Both the position numbers and the translations under genes were made by a program. Below, in pieces: positions 26,578-37,220 of a stretch of 64,000 nt of DNA (position 1 is the first letter of the stretch; each line of letters begins with the position of its first letter). The stretch covers positions 4,346,851-4,410,850 of the forward strand of contig NZ_JYKO02000001.1 in the NCBI RefSeq assembly GCF_000949385.2, read 5' to 3'. Origin of the DNA: Pseudomonas sp. LFM046. GTDB taxonomy: Bacteria > Pseudomonadota > Gammaproteobacteria > Pseudomonadales > Pseudomonadaceae. Under the pieces are notes generated by a model. That model made no database searches, had not been told where the DNA came from, and worked only from the letters and a program-made list of their open reading frames with translations.

Positions 26578-28101
26578 CTAGACCATCGGCTCGGCCAGGC
26601 AGACCTGATTACGGCCGTCCTTCTTGGCCTGGTACAGCGCCGAATCCGCCAGTGCCACCAGCTGTTCCGGGCGGATGGAATCATCGGGCACCAGGCTGTG
26701 CACGCCGATGCTGACCGTCACCACGCCGAGCGAGTTGCCGACATGGGCGATCCGCTGCTCGCAGACAGCCTGGCGAATCCGCTCCGCCACCAGCCGCGCG
26801 CCGATCAAGTCGGTATGCGGCAGCAGGACGGCGAACTCCTCGCCCCCATAGCGCGCCACCGTATCACCGGCGCGCACCTTGAACCGGCGCAGCACCTCGC
26901 TCACCGCCTTGAGGCAGAGATCGCCGGCCTGATGGCCGTAGCTGTCGTTGTAGGCCTTGAAGTTATCCACGTCGATCATCACCAGCGCCAGGGGTGCCTG
27001 CACCGTCGCCGCGCGGTGAAACTCGATTTTCAGGGACTGATCGAACTGCCGCCGGTTGGAGATGCCGGTCAGACCGTCGCGGTTGGCCAGGAGGAACAAT
27101 TCCTCGTTCTCCCGCTCGATGGACTGTGCCGCCACCATGCTCTGGCGCACCCGCGTCACGACGCCGCGGCCCGCGAGCATCAGCGCCAGGATCAGGACAG
27201 CGACCAGCCCTCCCACCACCACGGCCTTGCGCCCCCACTCGCCCAGCACCTCATTGCGCGACATGGAGACCGCCACCACGAGCGGGAAATGATCCAGCGC
27301 GCGATAGGCGTAGACTCGATCTACCCCATCAAGCAATGAGACGCTTGCCCCCAGGCCCACGGGAGAGCGCTTGAGGTCGGCCTGGAACATATAGCTGTTG
27401 GCCATGCTCGCCCCCGTGCTACCGGATTGCTCCGGTCGTCGGTAGATGATCGTGCCGTCGTTCATGGCCATCAGGATGGAGCCTTCGTGACCCACATCGA
27501 ACAGCTTGTAGAAGTCCCGGAAGTGCGCAATGCGGATGGTCGCCACCACCACCCCGGCGAAATGGCCGTCCTTGCCGTTGAAGCGACGCGATACCGGCAG
27601 GACCCAATCTCCGCTCAAGCGACTGCGAACCGGGTTGCTCACTTCGGTATCACGGCTCACCGACTGGCGGTGGTGCTGGAAATAGCTGCGATCGGCGTTA
27701 TTGACGTCGGGTCTGGAGGGCGGGTTGGAGTAATAGAGCCAGCGCCCTTCGGCGTCGAGCACGGTGATAGCGGCTAACTGCGGGGCGCGCTGCCTGTAGT
27801 TCAGCAGCAGCTGGTTGAGCGTCGCCTGGCTGTTTTCGCCGCTTTCCATGAGCGCCACCAGGCCACTCAGGACGATCTCCGCTTCCTTGATGGATTCCTG
27901 GGCATGCTGGGCGATGGAATAAGCCAGGTTGGCGTTGGCCTTGTCCGCCTCACGCAGGTAAAGCTGCTTCGAATCCAGCACCTGCAGCAGGTTCACCAGG
28001 ATTGCGCCCAGCCCTGCCAGCAGGAGCAGGCCATACGCAAGCCAGAGAGAGCGCCGTGTTCCCGAAGACCCCTGAATAGGTCCCGGCCCGGTTCCAGCCA
28101 T
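26578..28101 (-). CDS. Membrane diguanylate cyclase with Cache-type sensor
   Basis: 507 aa. Membrane helices at about 19-41 and 292-311 enclose a periplasmic dCache-like domain (with ITVLDAEGRWLYYS and SYFQHHR). The cytoplasmic GGDEF domain has MIDVDNFKAYNDSYGHQAG, an I-site RAGD (410-413) and an active GGEEF (419-423). It should synthesise c-di-GMP in response to an unknown periplasmic ligand. It stands alone on the minus strand. Confidence 0.88.
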   Translation of the reverse strand: MAGTGPGPIQGSSGTRRSLWLAYGLLLLAGLGAILVNLLQVLDSKQLYLREADKANANLAYSIAQHAQESIKEAEIVLSGLVALMESGENSQATLNQLLLNYRQRAPQLAAITVLDAEGRWLYYSNPPSRPDVNNADRSYFQHHRQSVSRDTEVSNPVRSRLSGDWVLPVSRRFNGKDGHFAGVVVATIRIAHFRDFYKLFDVGHEGSILMAMNDGTIIYRRPEQSGSTGASMANSYMFQADLKRSPVGLGASVSLLDGVDRVYAYRALDHFPLVVAVSMSRNEVLGEWGRKAVVVGGLVAVLILALMLAGRGVVTRVRQSMVAAQSIERENEELFLLANRDGLTGISNRRQFDQSLKIEFHRAATVQAPLALVMIDVDNFKAYNDSYGHQAGDLCLKAVSEVLRRFKVRAGDTVARYGGEEFAVLLPHTDLIGARLVAERIRQAVCEQRIAHVGNSLGVVTVSIGVHSLVPDDSIRPEQLVALADSALYQAKKDGRNQVCLAEPMV

Positions 28102-28477
28102 CCACCAAACTCCTCACGGCTCCATGCGTCGGCACAAAATAGACAAGCCACCTCGTCGAAACAATCCTGAAATCCACCGATTGCCAGTCCCTGGGGAGCC
28201 GTTGTAAAAGCTCCCATCTGCCGCCAGTGTCAGGCGGGGTGCGGCCTGGCAACCGCTGCCGACGTTCCCGGACGATGTCCTGCCCGCCACGCCCATAGCC
28301 AGTAACGACGCGGCTTTCGGCACATATTGGAAAACAGCGACATTTCCTTATAAGATCGCGCCTTCCCCCTAAATCGTCGCCACGTGCGGCTCCAACCGCC
28401 CGTCCCGCCTGCTTTGTTCCCGCAGCAATCCCCGGCCAGGACACGCGGCCAGTGGCAAAAGAAGAAAGGTAGTAACC
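28102..28477 (+). promoter_or_regulatory. Intergenic region with argF promoter and ArgR half-site
   Basis: 376 bp. A candidate promoter TTGGAA (28327-28332), 16 bp, TATAAG (28349-28354) is overlapped by a minus-strand ArgR half-site TGTCGC-N8-AA (28342 to 28327). This fits arginine repression of argF, known in P. aeruginosa. The argF ATG is preceded by AGAAAGG. No gene or repeat was seen in the rest. Confidence 0.65.
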
Positions 28478-29395
28478 ATGAGCGCTAGGCATTTTCTCTC
28501 CCTGATGGACTGTACTCCCCAGGAGCTGAACAGCCTGATCCGTCGAGGCACCGAGCTGAAGGATCTGCGCAATCGAGGCGTGCGTTACGAACCCTTGAAA
28601 AGCCGCGTACTGGGGATGATCTTCGAGAAGGCCTCCACCCGTACCCGCCTCTCCTTCGAAGCCGGGATGATCCAGCTCGGCGGCCAGGCCATCTTCCTGT
28701 CCCCTCGCGACACCCAGCTCGGCCGTGGCGAGCCGATCAGCGACAGCGCCATCGTCATGTCGCGCATGCTCGATGCGGTGATGATCCGCACCTTCGCCCA
28801 CAGCACCCTCACCGAGTTCTCCGCGCATTCGCGGGTACCGGTGATCAACGGTCTCTCCGATGACCTGCACCCCTGCCAGTTGCTGGCCGACATGCAGACC
28901 TTCCTCGAGCACCGCGGCAGCATCCAGGGCAAGACCGTGGCCTGGATCGGCGACGGCAACAACATGTGCAACACCTATATAGAAGCGGCGGTCCAGTTCG
29001 ACTTCCAGCTGCGTGTCGCCTGCCCCGAGGGCTTCGAGCCCAAGGCCGAGTTCGTCGCCATGGCCGGCGACCGGGTGAAAGTGGTACGTGATCCGCGCGA
29101 AGCCGTGGCCGGCGCCCACCTGGTCAGCACCGACGTCTGGACCTCCATGGGCCAGGAAGAGGAAACCGCCCGACGCCTGGCGCTGTTCGCGCCCTACCAG
29201 GTCAACAAGGCGCTCCTCGACCTGGCTGCGGAAGACGTGATATTCATGCACTGCCTGCCGGCCCACCGGGGCGAAGAGATCAGCGTCGACCTGCTCGACG
29301 ATCCGCGCTCCGTAGCCTGGGACCAGGCGGAAAACCGTCTCCACGCCCAGAAAGCCCTGCTCGAACTGCTGGTCGAACACACCCATCACGCATGA
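28478..29395 (+). CDS. argF: Ornithine carbamoyltransferase (anabolic)
   Basis: 305 aa. Carbamoyl-phosphate motif STRTRLSFE, ornithine loop, [11 protein letters not shown] and [10 protein letters not shown] with the catalytic Cys. The length fits the anabolic trimeric ArgF rather than catabolic ArcB (about 336). It makes citrulline for ArgG, also in this window. The stop overlaps the next start (ATGA). Confidence 0.96.
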   Translation: MSARHFLSLMDCTPQELNSLIRRGTELKDLRNRGVRYEPLKSRVLGMIFEKASTRTRLSFEAGMIQLGGQAIFLSPRDTQLGRGEPISDSAIVMSRMLDAVMIRTFAHSTLTEFSAHSRVPVINGLSDDLHPCQLLADMQTFLEHRGSIQGKTVAWIGDGNNMCNTYIEAAVQFDFQLRVACPEGFEPKAEFVAMAGDRVKVVRDPREAVAGAHLVSTDVWTSMGQEEETARRLALFAPYQVNKALLDLAAEDVIFMHCLPAHRGEEISVDLLDDPRSVAWDQAENRLHAQKALLELLVEHTHHA

Positions 29396-30501
29396 ATCGC
29401 GAAACACTTCTCAGCCTGCGCAACCTCAGCTGCGGTTACCACGACCAGCAGGTTGTGCGGGGTCTGAACCTCCACCTCAACGCCGGTGACATTGGCTGCC
29501 TCCTCGGCCCCTCGGGCTGCGGCAAGACCACCACCCTGCGCGCCATCGCCGGCTTCGAGCCGGTGCTGGACGGTGAGATCCAGCTGGCCGAAGACGTCAT
29601 CTCCCGCGCCGGCTTCACCCTGGCGCCGGAGAAGCGCCGCATCGGCATGGTGTTCCAGGACTACGCCCTGTTCCCCCACCTGACCGTGGCGGACAACGTC
29701 GCCTTCGGCATCCGCAAGGAGCCCGACTGCGAACGCAAGGTTGGCGAGCTGCTGGAACTGGTGAAACTGGGGCACCTGGCCGATCGCTACCCCCACGAAC
29801 TGTCCGGCGGCCAGCAACAGCGGGTCTCCCTGGCCCGCGCACTGGCGCCTGAGCCGCGCCTGCTACTGCTCGACGAGCCCTTCTCCAACCTCGATGGCGA
29901 ACTGCGTCGACGCCTCAGCCAGGAGGTCCGCGAGATCCTCAAGGCACGTGGCACCAGCGCCATCCTCGTCACCCACGATCAGGAAGAGGCCTTCGCCGTC
30001 AGCGACCACGTTGGCGTGTTCAGGAATGGCCTGCTGGAGCAGTGGGACACCCCGTACAACCTCTACCACGAGCCCCTGACCCCGTTCGTCGCCAGCTTCG
30101 TCGGCCAGGGCTATTTCATTCGTGGCCAGCTGGTTTCCGCTGATTCGGTGAACACCGAGCTGGGCACCATCCGTGGCAACCGCGCCTACACCTGGCCGTC
30201 CGGCTCGGCCGTGGACGTGCTGCTGCGTCCGGACGACATCGTCCATGCGCCGGACAGCGAGTTGCGAGCCAAGGTGATCGGCAAGATCTTCCTCGGCGCC
30301 GCCACCCTCTATCGCCTGCAGCTGCCCACCGGCAGCCAGCTGGAATCGATCTTCCCCAGCCACGCGGACCATCAGCCCGGACAGGAAGTCGGTATTCGCA
30401 TCGCCGCCGACCACCTGGTGGTGTTCCCTGCCCAGGGCAGCGTCGCCGCTCACTTCACGCCGCAGGAATCCGGCGTCCGCCGCATCAGCGGCGCACTCTG
30501 A
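29392..30501 (+). CDS. Orphan ABC transporter ATPase (FbpC/PotA-like)
   Basis: 369 aa. Walker [10 protein letters not shown], signature LSGGQQQR, Walker B LLLLDEPF, switch His in VTHDQEE, and a C-terminal TOBE-like domain from about 250. It looks like ferric-iron or spermidine importer ATPases. No permease or binding protein is adjacent. It overlaps argF by 4 nt, so it is coupled to arginine biosynthesis expression. The same argF/ATPase pair exists in P. aeruginosa. The substrate is unknown. Confidence 0.87.
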   Translation: MNRETLLSLRNLSCGYHDQQVVRGLNLHLNAGDIGCLLGPSGCGKTTTLRAIAGFEPVLDGEIQLAEDVISRAGFTLAPEKRRIGMVFQDYALFPHLTVADNVAFGIRKEPDCERKVGELLELVKLGHLADRYPHELSGGQQQRVSLARALAPEPRLLLLDEPFSNLDGELRRRLSQEVREILKARGTSAILVTHDQEEAFAVSDHVGVFRNGLLEQWDTPYNLYHEPLTPFVASFVGQGYFIRGQLVSADSVNTELGTIRGNRAYTWPSGSAVDVLLRPDDIVHAPDSELRAKVIGKIFLGAATLYRLQLPTGSQLESIFPSHADHQPGQEVGIRIAADHLVVFPAQGSVAAHFTPQESGVRRISGAL

Positions 30502-30506
30502 AACGC

Positions 30507-30534
30507 GAAGGGGCCGCAACGATGCGGCCCCTTC
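30507..30534 (+). terminator. Intrinsic terminator of the argF operon
   Basis: GAAGGGGCCGCA-ACGA-TGCGGCCCCTTC forms a perfect 12-bp stem 6 nt past the stop, followed by TCTTTC. Confidence 0.85.
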
Positions 30535-30555
30535 TCTTTCCAGACGACGACTTTC

Positions 30556-31338
30556 CTAGACCCACAAACGCCCGCTGGCCACCAGCACCGAATGCCCGGC
30601 AATGCTCACCCGGTCGCCATCCAGGCGGCACCAGAGATCGCCGCTGCGGGCCGAGCATTGTTCGGCGCGTAGCACGCGCTTGCCCAGGCGATTAGCCCAA
30701 TAGGGGATCAGGGCGCAATGGGCGGCTCCGGTCACCGGATCTTCGTCGATGCCGATCACCGGGGCGAAGAAGCGCGAGACGAAGTCGTGCTTCATGCCAG
30801 GTGCCGTGATGATCACGCCCGACCAGGGCAGGCGGGCCAGAGCCTTGAAGTCCGGGGTGCATTCACGCACCGCCTGTTCCGAGTCCAGGACCGCCAGCAG
30901 GAAGTTGGCACCCAGGGCGTCCACCGGAGCGACGCCCAAGGCATGTTCCAGCTCCAGGGTCACACCCGCCTCATGCGGCACCTGAGCGGGGAAATCCAGG
31001 GCCAGGCGGCCCTCCTCCTCGCGAATCACCCGCAGCTCACCGGATTTGCTGGTGAACTCCAGGCGGTCACCCGGCTCCTGGTAGAGCTCGAAAAGCACGT
31101 GAGCGCTGGCCAGGGTGGCATGTCCACAAAGCGGCACCTCAGCCTTGGGCGTGAACCAGCGGATATGCCAGACATTGCCCTCCCTCACCAGAAAGGCCGT
31201 CTCCGAGAGGTTGTGCTCGGCCGCGATGCGCTGCATGAGCTGGTCGTCGAGCCAGGCGTCAAGTCTGTACACGATCGCCGGGTTACCGCCGAAGGGGCGC
31301 TGGGTGAAGGCATCGACCTGGTGGAATTCCAGCTGCAT
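30556..31338 (-). CDS. PhzF-family isomerase-like protein
   Basis: 260 aa from MQLEFHQVDAF, with GAGGTG 8 nt upstream. Two-lobed PhzF/diaminopimelate-epimerase fold: PFGGNPAIV, the catalytic Glu46 (NLSETAFL), VPLCGHATLASA and DPVTGAAHCAL. PhzF in phenazine synthesis isomerises DHHA, but no other phz gene is nearby and most family members have unknown substrates, so a phenazine role is not supported. Confidence 0.85.
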   Translation of the reverse strand: MQLEFHQVDAFTQRPFGGNPAIVYRLDAWLDDQLMQRIAAEHNLSETAFLVREGNVWHIRWFTPKAEVPLCGHATLASAHVLFELYQEPGDRLEFTSKSGELRVIREEEGRLALDFPAQVPHEAGVTLELEHALGVAPVDALGANFLLAVLDSEQAVRECTPDFKALARLPWSGVIITAPGMKHDFVSRFFAPVIGIDEDPVTGAAHCALIPYWANRLGKRVLRAEQCSARSGDLWCRLDGDRVSIAGHSVLVASGRLWV

Positions 31339-31481
31339 GAAAAAGCACCTCGAAAAAAGAAAAGCGGGTGAATCCAGCATGCCAGCCACGGGCCACCCGC
31401 GCGCCATACAGTGGCTGGCAACAATTGCCGGTACAGCCAGATCAGTCTAGCGGAGGCCGGCCATGGTGTTTCGGCGTCCGG

Positions 31482-32969
<1,488 letters not shown>

Positions 32970-32996
32970 GGCGATGCTTCCTTGTTGTTATTGGTC

Positions 32997-33467
32997 TTAA
33001 GGGCGGCCGATATCGGCGAAATTGCCTTGAGTGTGAGCGGCCAGGGTGTCGGCGCTCAGTTCGACTTCCAGTCCGCGACGGCCGGCGCTGACATGGATGC
33101 TCTCGAAATTGCGGGCGCTGTTGTCGATGAAGGTGCGAAGGCGCTTCTTCTGCCCCAGCGGGCTGATGCCGCCCACGAGATAGCCCGTGGCGCGCTGGGC
33201 CTGGTTGGGGTCGGCCATCTCCGCCTTCTTCGCTCCAGCCGCATGGGCCAGGGCCTTGAGATCCAGGCTGCCGGCCACCGGCACCACCGCCACCAGCAGC
33301 TCGCCCTTTTCGGTAGCGGCCAACAGCGTCTTGAACACCCGCGCCGGGTCCAGGTTGAGCTTCTCGGCAGCTTCCAGGCCGTAGGACGGCGCCTTGGGAT
33401 CGTGGTGGTAACTGTGCACTTTGTGCTCAGCCTTGGCTTTTTTCAGCAGATCGATGGCGGGAGTCAT
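32997..33467 (-). CDS. ybaK: Cys-tRNA(Pro)/Cys-tRNA(Cys) deacylase
   Basis: 156 aa from MTPAIDLLKKAK; the longer frame is out of family. YbaK/ProX-like fold with the conserved ARVFKTLL (catalytic Lys) and GYLVGGISPLGQKK. It hydrolyses Cys mischarged on tRNA(Pro). Divergent from glpR across 101 bp and directly upstream of glpK, occupying the usual place of glpF. Confidence 0.92.
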   Translation of the reverse strand: MTPAIDLLKKAKAEHKVHSYHHDPKAPSYGLEAAEKLNLDPARVFKTLLAATEKGELLVAVVPVAGSLDLKALAHAAGAKKAEMADPNQAQRATGYLVGGISPLGQKKRLRTFIDNSARNFESIHVSAGRRGLEVELSADTLAAHTQGNFADIGRP

Positions 33468-33539
33468 GTTCGAATGTGAAAATCCTGCGGCAGATTCGGC
33501 GTACCTTAGCGGAAAAGCGGTGATTCGGCAGCACGCCGC

Positions 33540-33545
33540 TATAAT
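33540..33545 (+). promoter_or_regulatory. Possible -10 element of glpR
   Basis: TATAAT lies 23 nt before the glpR ATG; no good -35 is visible at the expected place. AGGAG at 33559-33563 is the ribosome binding site of glpR. On the other side, ATGTTCG overlaps the ybaK start codon and looks like a GlpR half-site. Confidence 0.4.
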
Positions 33546-33568
33546 GCCGCGCAAAACTAGGAGCCAGC

Positions 33569-34327
33569 ATGAACCTGGGCCCACGGCAACAAGACATCCT
33601 CGACCTCGCCCGCGAGCGCGGCTACGTCAGCATCGACGAGCTGGCCCAGGCCTTCGCCGTCACCCCGCAGACCATTCGCCGCGACATCAATCAACTCGCC
33701 GAGCACGGTCTGCTGCGGCGCACCCATGGCGGGGCGGCCAGCGAAGCCTCGAGCATCCAGAACACCGCCTACGCCATGCGCGCCGGGCAGAACCGCGACG
33801 AGAAGCAGCGCATCGCCGACGCCGTGGCCGAGTACATCCCGGACAACGCTTCGCTCTTCATCAACATCGGCACCACCACCGAAGCCATCGCCCGCGCGCT
33901 CATGGGCCACAAGGGCCTGAAGGTGATCACCAACAACCTGCACGTGGCCGCCCAACTGGCCGACAAGCCCGATTTCGAAGTGCTGGTGGCCGGCGGGACG
34001 GTACGCAGCGACGGCGGCATCGTCGGGCAGGCGGCCGTGGATTTCATCCAGCAGTTCAAGGTGGACTACGCCCTGGTGGGCATCAGCGGCATAGACGAAG
34101 ACGGCAGCCTGCTGGATTTCGACTACCAGGAAGTCCGCGTCTCCCAGGCCATCATCGAGAACGCGCGGCAGGTGTTCCTCGCCGCCGACTCCAGCAAGTT
34201 CGGTCGCAACGCCGTGGTGCGCCTGGGCTCCATCGCCCTGGTGGACCGCCTGTTCACCGACCACCAGCCCTCCCCCGCCCTGGCCCGCCTGCTGACCCAG
34301 CACAAGGTGCATCTGGAACAGGTCTGA
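33569..34327 (+). CDS. glpR: Glycerol regulon repressor (DeoR family)
   Basis: 252 aa. An N-terminal DeoR winged HTH (residues about 3-58, [20 protein letters not shown] and HGGA) and a C-terminal sugar-phosphate-binding DeoRC domain ([28 protein letters not shown]). It represses glycerol genes and releases DNA on glycerol-3-phosphate. Upstream of glpD and near glpK, with GlpR-like operators before glpD. Confidence 0.94.
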   Translation: MNLGPRQQDILDLARERGYVSIDELAQAFAVTPQTIRRDINQLAEHGLLRRTHGGAASEASSIQNTAYAMRAGQNRDEKQRIADAVAEYIPDNASLFINIGTTTEAIARALMGHKGLKVITNNLHVAAQLADKPDFEVLVAGGTVRSDGGIVGQAAVDFIQQFKVDYALVGISGIDEDGSLLDFDYQEVRVSQAIIENARQVFLAADSSKFGRNAVVRLGSIALVDRLFTDHQPSPALARLLTQHKVHLEQV

Positions 34328-34413
34328 CCCCATTCGTTTCCTGTGAATTTCTCATGACCACCTGGCGCGAAAGCGCGCATCAGGCTGGTCATGCTGTGTT
34401 CATTCGACTAGGC

Positions 34414-34433
34414 TATTTTCGAAAATGAACATT
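34414..34433 (+). promoter_or_regulatory. GlpR operator 1 upstream of glpD
   Basis: TATTTTCGAAAATGAACATT agrees with the E. coli GlpR consensus (WATGTTCGWTAWCGAACATW) at 17 of 20 positions. It lies about 30-50 nt before the glpD start. Confidence 0.65.
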
Positions 34434-34434
34434 G

Positions 34435-34454
34435 AAAGTTCGATTTCGACCTTG
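34435..34454 (+). promoter_or_regulatory. GlpR operator 2 upstream of glpD
   Basis: AAAGTTCGATTTCGACCT fits the same consensus at 14 of 18 positions and begins 21 bp after operator 1, i.e. on the same helix face. Tandem sites are usual for GlpR. Confidence 0.45.
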
Positions 34455-34464
34455 GTGCCTGCCC

Positions 34465-35994
34465 ATGAACCACAACCATTCCCCCATCGCCGAAGTCTAT
34501 GACCTTGCGGTCGTCGGCGGCGGCATCAATGGCGTCGGCATCGCCGCCGATGCGGCAGGCCGGGGCCTGTCGGTATTTCTCTGCGAGAAGGACGACCTCG
34601 CCCAGCACACCTCCTCCGCCAGCAGCAAGCTGATCCACGGCGGCCTGCGCTACCTGGAGCACCACGAATTCCGCCTGGTGCGCGAGGCCCTCGCCGAGCG
34701 CGAAGTGCTGCTCGCCAAGGCCCCGCACATCGTCAAGCCGCTGCGTTTCATCCTGCCGCACCGGCCGCACCTGCGCCCAGCCTGGATGATCCGCGCCGGC
34801 CTGTTCCTCTACGACCACCTGGGCAAACGCAAGCGCCTGCCCGGTTCCCGTGGCGTGCGCTTCGGGGCAGGCAGTCCGCTGCAATCGGAGATCACCCAAG
34901 GCTTCGAGTACTCCGACTGCTGGGTGGACGACGCCCGGCTGGTGGTCCTCAACGCCATGGCTGCCCGCGAACACGGCGCCCATGTGCATACCCGCACCCG
35001 CTGTGTCAGTGCCCGGCGCAGCAAGGGGCTCTGGCATATCCATCTGGAGCGGGAAGACGGCAGTCTGCTGTCCATCCGCGCCCGCGCCCTGGTGAATGCC
35101 GCCGGCCCCTGGGTGGCACGCTTCATCGAGCAGGACCTCAAGCAAAAAGCCCCCTACGGCATCCGCCTGATCCAGGGCAGTCACATCATCGTGCCGCGCC
35201 TGCATGACGGCGAGCAGGCCTACATCCTGCAGAACGAGGACCGCCGCATCGTCTTCGCCATCCCTTATCTGGAGCGCTTCACCCTGATCGGCACCACCGA
35301 CCGCGAGTACCAGGGCGACCCGGCGAAGGTGGCGATCACGCCTGAAGAGACTCGCTACCTGCTGGACGTGGTCAACCGCCATTTCAAGCACCAGCTCAGT
35401 GAGCAGGACATCGTCCACAGCTACGCCGGCGTGCGCCCGCTGTGCAATGACGAGTCAGCCGATCCGTCAGCGGTGACCCGCGACTACACCCTGGCCCTGT
35501 CCGCCCACCCTGGCGAAGCACCGCTGCTGTCGGTGTTCGGCGGCAAGCTCACCACCTACCGCAAGCTGGCCGAAGCCGCCCTGCAGCAGCTGCAGCCCTG
35601 GTTCCCCTTCGCCAGCGGCCCCTGGACCGCCACTGCCCCGCTACCCGGCGGCGAACAGATGGAAAGCCGCAGCGCCCTGGTGGAAGCCCTCTGCTCCACT
35701 TTCGGTTGGCTGCCCACCTCCGTTGCCCGGCGCTGGGCGAATCTTTATGGCAGCCGCTGCTGGCACCTGGTGCGCGGCGTGCAGGAACTGGCCGACCTCG
35801 GCGAACACCTGGGCGCCGGGCTGTATGCGCGGGAAGTGGACTACCTCTGCCAGGAGGAATGGGCGATCACCGCCGAAGACATCCTCTGGCGCCGCACCAA
35901 GCTGGGCCTGTTCATGAGCCCCGTCCAGCAGGCGCGCCTGGTTCAGTACCTGAAGCACGAGCATCCGCGCCGGCCGAGGGTGGATGCGGCCTGA
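34465..35994 (+). CDS. glpD: Aerobic glycerol-3-phosphate dehydrogenase
   Basis: 509 aa from MNHNHSPIAEVYDLAVVGGG; an ATG 33 nt further up lies inside the operators and is less likely. FAD-binding GGGINGVGIAADAAGRG, GGLRYLE and TIGTTDREYQGDP are GlpD signatures. The membrane-associated flavoenzyme oxidises glycerol-3-phosphate to DHAP and feeds quinones. Preceded by glpR and two GlpR-like operators. Confidence 0.96.
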   Translation: MNHNHSPIAEVYDLAVVGGGINGVGIAADAAGRGLSVFLCEKDDLAQHTSSASSKLIHGGLRYLEHHEFRLVREALAEREVLLAKAPHIVKPLRFILPHRPHLRPAWMIRAGLFLYDHLGKRKRLPGSRGVRFGAGSPLQSEITQGFEYSDCWVDDARLVVLNAMAAREHGAHVHTRTRCVSARRSKGLWHIHLEREDGSLLSIRARALVNAAGPWVARFIEQDLKQKAPYGIRLIQGSHIIVPRLHDGEQAYILQNEDRRIVFAIPYLERFTLIGTTDREYQGDPAKVAITPEETRYLLDVVNRHFKHQLSEQDIVHSYAGVRPLCNDESADPSAVTRDYTLALSAHPGEAPLLSVFGGKLTTYRKLAEAALQQLQPWFPFASGPWTATAPLPGGEQMESRSALVEALCSTFGWLPTSVARRWANLYGSRCWHLVRGVQELADLGEHLGAGLYAREVDYLCQEEWAITAEDILWRRTKLGLFMSPVQQARLVQYLKHEHPRRPRVDAA

Positions 35995-36012
35995 CCATTT
36001 ACGCTCAATCCT

Positions 36013-36038
36013 GTAGGGGCGAATGAATTCGCCTCTAC
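36013..36038. repeat. Intergenic palindromic repeat, family A
   Basis: GTAGGGGCGAATGAATTCGC followed by CTCTAC: a near-perfect palindrome between the convergent glpD and hydrolase genes. Same family as 3562, 45731 and 49305. Confidence 0.85.
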
Positions 36039-36069
36039 ATAAGCACTCGAACGCCAACCACAAGGCTGA

Positions 36070-37062
36070 TCAGAGTTGCGCCACATGCCCCTCGGCGCGG
36101 CGGTGGGCCATCAGGTGCGGCAGCACGGCTGAGAGCAGCGGCTCCTTGAAGGCCTCCTGGAAGCGATGGGCAAGGCCCGGAATCAGTTTCAGTTCCGAAC
36201 CCTTGATATGGGCCGCCACATGGACCCCGTGCATCACCGGCAACAGTGGATCGGCAGTGCCGTGCACCACCAGCGTCGGCACCCGCAGGCGATTGAGCAG
36301 GTCGACGCGGCTGGGTTCGGCGAGGATGGCCAACATCTGCCGCTGCACGCCTTCAGGATTGAAGGAGCGGTCGTAGGCGCGGGCGGCCTGTTCGACCAAC
36401 TGTTCGCGATCGTCACTGACCTCCGGACTGCCCAGGGCGGCCAACAGGTCGGCCTGCTGCTGGATGGCCACTTCCCGGCTCGGCGCTTCACGCCGCGCCA
36501 GCAGGTCCAGCAGGGCTGCGCTCGGCGCCGGCAGTCCCTGGGCCCCCGAACTGGTCATCACCAGGGTCAGGCTGAGCACCCGTTCCGGCGCCATGTCAGC
36601 CAGGTACTGGGCAATCATCCCGCCCATGCTCGCACCCAGCACGTGGGCCTGCTGGATGCCCAGGGCGTCCAGCAAGTGCAGCGAATCAACCGCCATGTCG
36701 CGAAGGCCATAGGGCGCCGATACCGGCAGGCCCAGGCGATAACGCACCACTTCATAGGGCAGGTTCACCGACGGCGCCGCACCGATCCAGGCGGACAGGC
36801 CGACGTCGCGATTATCGAAGCGAATGACCCGAAAACCGCTCTGGCAGAGCCGCTCCACCACCTCGTCCGGCCAGTGGATCAGTTGCCCGCCCAGTCCCAT
36901 GATCAGCAGCAACGCCGGGTCCCGCTCGTCTCCCACACTCTGGTACGCCAGGCGCACGTCGGCCAGGTCGACGGTTTCCGTCGGCACGGTCACATCGCAG
37001 CGGGCAAAAGCAAAAGAAGGCAGGCCGCAAATGAGCGCGGCGAGCAGGATCAGCACACGCAT
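36070..37062 (-). CDS. Exported alpha/beta hydrolase
   Basis: 330 aa with a signal peptide (MRVLILLAALICGLPSFAFA). Alpha/beta hydrolase fold: oxyanion region LLIMGLGGQ, nucleophile GASMGG, an Asp in HGTADPLLP and the catalytic His in PGLAHRF. A related hydrolase gene sits next to glpD in P. aeruginosa. It probably acts on esters in the periplasm; the substrate is unknown. Confidence 0.85.
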   Translation of the reverse strand: MRVLILLAALICGLPSFAFARCDVTVPTETVDLADVRLAYQSVGDERDPALLLIMGLGGQLIHWPDEVVERLCQSGFRVIRFDNRDVGLSAWIGAAPSVNLPYEVVRYRLGLPVSAPYGLRDMAVDSLHLLDALGIQQAHVLGASMGGMIAQYLADMAPERVLSLTLVMTSSGAQGLPAPSAALLDLLARREAPSREVAIQQQADLLAALGSPEVSDDREQLVEQAARAYDRSFNPEGVQRQMLAILAEPSRVDLLNRLRVPTLVVHGTADPLLPVMHGVHVAAHIKGSELKLIPGLAHRFQEAFKEPLLSAVLPHLMAHRRAEGHVAQL

Positions 37063-37180
37063 GTTGGAAATCCAGAACGCAAAACCCCAGTCAGACGCGA
37101 TTCTGATGAATTCCCGTGATTCGCTCTGCCACAGAACCGTGACAATTTAATGACGAGCGCCGAACGGTCGTTGCCAGGCT

Positions 37181-37211
37181 CGGGGAGGCGGCTGGCGTGG
37201 CCCCCTCCCCG
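37181..37211 (-). terminator. GC-rich hairpin after the GMC oxidoreductase gene
   Basis: CGGGGAGG and CCTCCCCG pair around 15 nt, 10 nt past the stop of the minus-strand operon. No U-tract is present, so termination by this hairpin alone is doubtful. Confidence 0.35.
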
Positions 37212-37220
37212 GCCCCGGAC

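Noticed and set aside
30556-31338. Phenazine biosynthesis from the PhzF-like gene
   Set aside because: PhzF homologues are widespread with other roles and no other phz gene is in the window.
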